A DNA stretch of 64,000 nt from JAJEDW01 sp963555775 (GTDB taxonomy: Bacteria > Acidobacteriota > Terriglobia > 20CM-2-55-15). Numbering within the stretch: the stretch's first letter is position 1; every line of letters starts with the position of its first letter. Positions 61,040-64,000 of the stretch are shown piece after piece. The stretch is taken from the NCBI GenBank assembly GCA_963555775.3, contig CAUVWY020000010.1, positions 62,001 to 126,000 on the forward strand, written 5' to 3'. The notes under the pieces are model-generated. The model did not search any database and was not told the origin of the DNA. It worked only from the letters and a program-made list of their open reading frames with translations. The translations under genes were made by a program, and so were the position numbers.

Positions 61040-61623
61040 CGCGCAGTCAACAGCCGCAGGGCCGACTACCGCCTGGACGTCGAGACCATTTCCACGGATT
61101 TCGCGCCCAACGGGCGCTTCATCCCAACCGGTGGTAAGCCGGGAAGTTACAGCTTCGTTGAAGCGGTCTGGCCATGGTTGGCAAGGGCGAACCTGGTCCC
61201 CCCGTCGCGGCAATGAATGGGAGGCCGCGCCACCTGCCCTGTCACGACCGTTCGATCCGCTTCTTCCATGCTCAGCATCCCTTTCCGCGACCGGAAATTG
61301 CGGACAACTTGCGCGACGCTTGAGGCGCCGCCCGAGGCGAGTCTTGGTGCGGGAAAGGCGCTTCGATAGCTATTCCACAAGCCGAAGCTCCTTGGCCGAA
61401 TTGATCACAGCTCGGATAAACGCGACTATATAGAGATTTTTATGATCTATTCAATTTATTTTATTCGATTTTATATAGTTTGTGGTGACAACCGGCGGTT
61501 GACTTCCTAACATTCCGACTCGTGCCAGTCGGCTGGCGTGACGCAACGTCGGCCCGAGTCGCTGGCAGTCCACCGGGAGAGGTTCGACGTCACGGCGCGC
61601 GGTCGGACGGGAGGTCGGTTGCG
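61040..61623. other. Noncoding region with an AT-rich island
   Basis: The first part (61040-61218) has an open frame lacking a start codon (ADYRLDVETISTDFAPNG), probably gene debris. The segment 61425-61491 is strikingly AT-rich, with an 8-bp inverted repeat ACTATATA (61425-61432) and TATATAGT (61472-61479). It may be a promoter region or a foreign insertion. No RNA gene is recognised. Confidence 0.5.
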
Positions 61624-62250
61624 ATGGATCATGCCGAACAGGTTTGGCGGTCACCGGCCGGTGAGTTTCGACGGCCACCCTGTTTGGCGCTCGCCGCCGT
61701 GCTGTGGGTAGCGTTGCTGGCGGTCGAGGCGGCGGGGCAGCCGGGCGGCCTTTTCCTGGAGGCCGCCGTAGTGCCGGACGCCATCGGGGGCCTGTCCCCG
61801 GAGGCGCCGGACTCAGTGGCGTTGCGGGGTCGACTGGTCACGATCGACTTCGCGCAACTCGCTTCGCCGGGTGTCGCCGTCGCGACACGATCCGCCGGCG
61901 TTTCGGCCGATGCGCCCCCTTCGGTTCGGCCCGCGTACGGCCAGTTGCTCAGATTGAACCTGTTCGACGACACGGCGTTCACGGGCGTGGTCGAGCAGAT
62001 AGAACCGACGTTTTCGGGGGGCTATGCGGTCTCGGGCCGGTTGGTCGGAGTGGAGTGGGGCACATTGACGCTCGTCGTGAACGGCGACGTCGTGGCCGGT
62101 ACGATCCGGACGTCGGAGACGACCTACCGCATCCGGCCGGCAGGAAACGGGCTGCACACCGTCAGCGAGGTCGATCTGTCGCGGCTGCCGCCTCTGGGCG
62201 AACCGGTTCTCGCCGAGCCGGAAGGCCGACTGCCACCGGTGCAGCGATGA
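61624..62250 (+). CDS. Isolated pro-domain of a reprolysin-like metalloprotease
   Basis: 208 residues from the ATG at 61624; the frame is open from 61522. A signal peptide (LALAAVLWVALLAVEAAGQ) precedes ALRGRLVTIDFAQL, LLRLNLFDDTAFTGVVEQIE, GGYAVSGRLVGVEWGTLTLVVNGDVVAGTIR and TVSEVDLSRLPPLGEP. This is the pattern of the N-terminal pro-domain of secreted reprolysin-like (M12B-type) metallopeptidases, which should be followed by a catalytic domain. None follows: the gene stops and the next 300 bp hold fragments. It is likely truncated, although a free-standing product cannot be excluded. Confidence 0.6.
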   Translation: MDHAEQVWRSPAGEFRRPPCLALAAVLWVALLAVEAAGQPGGLFLEAAVVPDAIGGLSPEAPDSVALRGRLVTIDFAQLASPGVAVATRSAGVSADAPPSVRPAYGQLLRLNLFDDTAFTGVVEQIEPTFSGGYAVSGRLVGVEWGTLTLVVNGDVVAGTIRTSETTYRIRPAGNGLHTVSEVDLSRLPPLGEPVLAEPEGRLPPVQR

Positions 62251-62480
62251 TCCCGAACCGGAACGGCGGCGCCGCGCCGCTGTCGTTGTCCGCGACGGGT
62301 GGACCTCGATGCGGTACTCCCCGAGCAGCTTGTCCTCACAGTGCGTCACGTCGAAATCGTAATACCGCGAGGTACCGTTGCGGGTCCGCCCACGCGGGGC
62401 GCCCGCTTCGGGCTCGGCGGCTGGTTCCGGTGGTCCAACAAACCGTTGCCGCCCTGTCGTTCCCACCGCCCACAACACCG

Positions 62481-62546
62481 ATCGCCAAGTTTCTGCCCGA
62501 AGCGATCTGGCAACGCTGCCAGGCGCACTTCCTCCGCAATGCATAG
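62481..62546 (+). pseudogene. IS256/mutator-type transposase remnant
   Basis: The frame encodes AKFLPEAIWQRCQAHFLRNA and then a stop at 62544. PEAxWQRCxxHFLRN is the conserved segment next to the second catalytic region of IS256-family transposases. Only about 22 residues survive. It lies just before the LRR gene and in the same frame. Confidence 0.6.
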
Positions 62547-62564
62547 GAAAAGGTCGTGAGGAAC

Positions 62565-64000
62565 ATGCACCATGATGGGTCAAACAACGGGCGCGGCGTG
62601 CCGGACGCGCCGATGGTGTCGGTGTTGACGGAATCTGGGTGCTGCCGTTGGGCGTGGCCGCTGCTGGTGGTCGCGGCGGTTTATGCGCATCTGGCGGCCG
62701 ACGCCGTCGCGCAGGGCAGCGTTGCGACGGATCGGGCCGCACTGGTGGCATTGTACGACGCGACCGGCGGTTCGACCTGGACGAACAGCACGAACTGGAA
62801 GACGGATGCGCCGCTGGGCGAATGGTACGGGGTGACGACCGGCGCCGATGGCCGGGTCACGAGGCTGGATCTCCGCGAGAACACATTGACCGGGCCGATT
62901 CCCGACGCCTTGGGAAGCCTGTCCAACCTCGAATGGCTGTCTCTCTTTAACAACGAATTGACCGGGCTGGTTCCCAATGCCTTGGGAAGCCTCTCCAAAC
63001 TCAGAAGCCTTTCTCTCGGCGGGAATGCGTTGACCGGGACGATTCCGGAAGCTTTGGGGCGCCTGTCCAGCCTCACGGACCTGTATCTCTATGACAACGA
63101 GTTGACCGGGCCGATTCCGGAAGCCTTGGGGCGCCTGTCCAGCCTCACGGACCTGTATCTCTATGACAACGAGTTGACCGGGCCGATTCCGGAAGCCTTG
63201 GGGCGCCTGTCCAGCCTCACGGACCTGTATCTCTATGACAACGAGTTGACCGGGCCGATTCCCGAGGTTCTGGGCGGCCTGTCCAACCTCCAAGTGCTGG
63301 ACCTCGGCAGGAATGCGTTGACCGGGCCGATTCCCGAGGCGCTGGGAAACCTGTCCAACCTGGTATCGCTATGGCTCCAATCTAACGCATTGACCGGGCC
63401 GATTCCCGACGCCCTGGGAAACCTGTCCGGCCTCACGCAGTTGGTTCTCTCTGACAACGAGTTGACCGGGCCGATTCCCGAGGTTCTAGGGAGCTTGTCC
63501 AACCTCGAATGGCTGTCTCTCGATAACAACGAGTTGACCGGGCCGGTTCCCAATGCCTTGGGAAGCCTCTCCAAACTCAGAAACCTCTCTCTCGACTGGA
63601 ACGCGTTGACCGGGCCGATTCCCCAGGCGCTGGGGAACCTCTCCGAACTCAGAAACCTTTCTCTCGGCGGGAATGCGTTGACCGGGCCGATTCCCGAGGC
63701 ACTGGGGCGCCTGTCCAACCTCCAAGGGCTGAATCTCTCGAACAACGCATTGACCGGGCCGATTCCCGAGGCGCTGGGAAACCTGTCCAACCTGGTATCG
63801 CTATGGCTCGAATGGAACGGGTTGATCGGGCCGCTTCCATCCGAGCTGACCCGGCTCACACGATTGACGCGGCTGAAGATCGAAAATACTGGATTGTGTG
63901 CGCCTGCCGACAGCGCGTTTCAGGAGTGGCTGACCCCAATTGACTTCAGTGGATCCACGTGCCGGGACAATCGCTCTCCGGAACCGGTTGCCATGATCCC
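62565..64000 (+). CDS. Plant-type leucine-rich repeat secreted protein (3' end outside window)
   Basis: At least 478 residues, incomplete at the right edge. The ATG at 62565 has GAGGA close upstream; an ATG at 62613 is also possible. A signal peptide (WAWPLLVVAAVYAHLAA) is followed by DRAALVALYDATGGSTWTNS, the usual N-terminal cap of bacterial plant-like LRR proteins. About a dozen 24-residue repeats of the form LTGPIPEALGRLSSLTDLYL then run to about 63850. ENTGLCAPADSAFQEWL starts the C-terminal part. It is probably an extracellular binding or adhesion protein. The start sits 18 bp after an IS256 remnant. Confidence 0.85.
   Translation, partial: MHHDGSNNGRGVPDAPMVSVLTESGCCRWAWPLLVVAAVYAHLAADAVAQGSVATDRAALVALYDATGGSTWTNSTNWKTDAPLGEWYGVTTGADGRVTRLDLRENTLTGPIPDALGSLSNLEWLSLFNNELTGLVPNALGSLSKLRSLSLGGNALTGTIPEALGRLSSLTDLYLYDNELTGPIPEALGRLSSLTDLYLYDNELTGPIPEALGRLSSLTDLYLYDNELTGPIPEVLGGLSNLQVLDLGRNALTGPIPEALGNLSNLVSLWLQSNALTGPIPDALGNLSGLTQLVLSDNELTGPIPEVLGSLSNLEWLSLDNNELTGPVPNALGSLSKLRNLSLDWNALTGPIPQALGNLSELRNLSLGGNALTGPIPEALGRLSNLQGLNLSNNALTGPIPEALGNLSNLVSLWLEWNGLIGPLPSELTRLTRLTRLKIENTGLCAPADSAFQEWLTPIDFSGSTCRDNRSPEPVAMI
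63030..63245 (+). repeat. Three head-to-tail 72-bp LRR units, two identical
   Basis: Units start at 63030, 63102 and 63174 (TTGACCGGG). Copies 2 and 3 are identical over 72 bp, and copy 1 differs by only a few bases, indicating recent in-frame duplication. Confidence 0.9.

Noticed and set aside
61813..62751. 312-codon minus-strand frame with RYYDFDVTHCEDKLLGEYRIEVH
   Set aside because: It lies opposite the pro-domain and LRR genes and has atypical composition; one stretch looks protein-like but no family is recognised.

Overview
The window is GC-rich, gene-dense bacterial chromosome, partial at both ends: a deoxyhypusine synthase-like gene at the left edge and a plant-type LRR gene at the right edge. 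I saw no rRNA, tRNA, CRISPR array or phage genes. Gene content (futalosine-type menaquinone synthesis, very large secreted proteins built from repeated Ig-like modules, DUF885 and zinc metalloproteases, DUF6152, secreted paralogues with an EGDTLVV motif) suggests an Acidobacteriota-like soil or marine bacterium. That assignment is an inference from family content, with no phylogenetic marker to confirm it.

Layout. 0-5.5 kb: flavin reductase, a complete IS21-family element (791-3309) inserted in a 31-bp tandem duplication at the start of an M24 peptidase gene, then a SYLF lipid-binding protein. 5.6-14.2 kb: housekeeping genes, namely a broken ygfZ, DnaJ/CbpA, a second M24 peptidase, a CinA/MoaB-type protein, and a tightly overlapping minus-strand operon (HtrA protease, membrane protein, MBL hydrolase, thioesterase, 5'-3' exonuclease), followed by an MFS transporter. 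14.4-19 kb: a 120-bp MITE-like element, threonine synthase and a large secreted metalloprotease-like protein. 19-29.7 kb: aminotransferase, LOG-like protein, SirB1 protein, HAD phosphatase, thiO, mqnE, a rhodanese-ThiF (MoeB-like) fusion, DUF374 acyltransferase, a double cyclophilin and dinB.

29.7-31.4 kb is the most structured noncoding stretch: about 1 kb of interleaved hairpin repeats, then an Rrf2 regulator whose upstream region carries a regular array of 25-bp palindromes with compensated base changes. 31.4-38.3 kb: alkyltransferase-like protein, a two-gene DUF4159 unit, a MobA-like transferase, a large zinc metalloprotease, an AT-rich intergenic region with two DnaA-box-like sites and a Fur-like palindrome, and moaA.

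38.4-46.1 kb encodes mostly exported proteins (cytochrome c, heavy-metal-binding protein, LVIVD-type propeller, PepSY membrane protein, DUF6152 and two paralogues), suggesting a periplasmic redox or metal-linked function. 46.1-50.3 kb: a NitT/TauT-type ABC operon and a PQQ-type sugar dehydrogenase separated by a strong terminator. 50.5-60.6 kb: amidohydrolase, DUF885 lipoprotein and a 2208-residue chimeric secreted protein (esterase, propeller, calcium repeats, Ig-like modules, CARDB, LRR, leishmanolysin-like protease). 60.6-64 kb is a rearranged zone: a decayed copy of a module of the giant gene, an AT-rich island, an isolated protease pro-domain, an IS256 remnant, and an LRR gene with recently duplicated 72-bp repeats.
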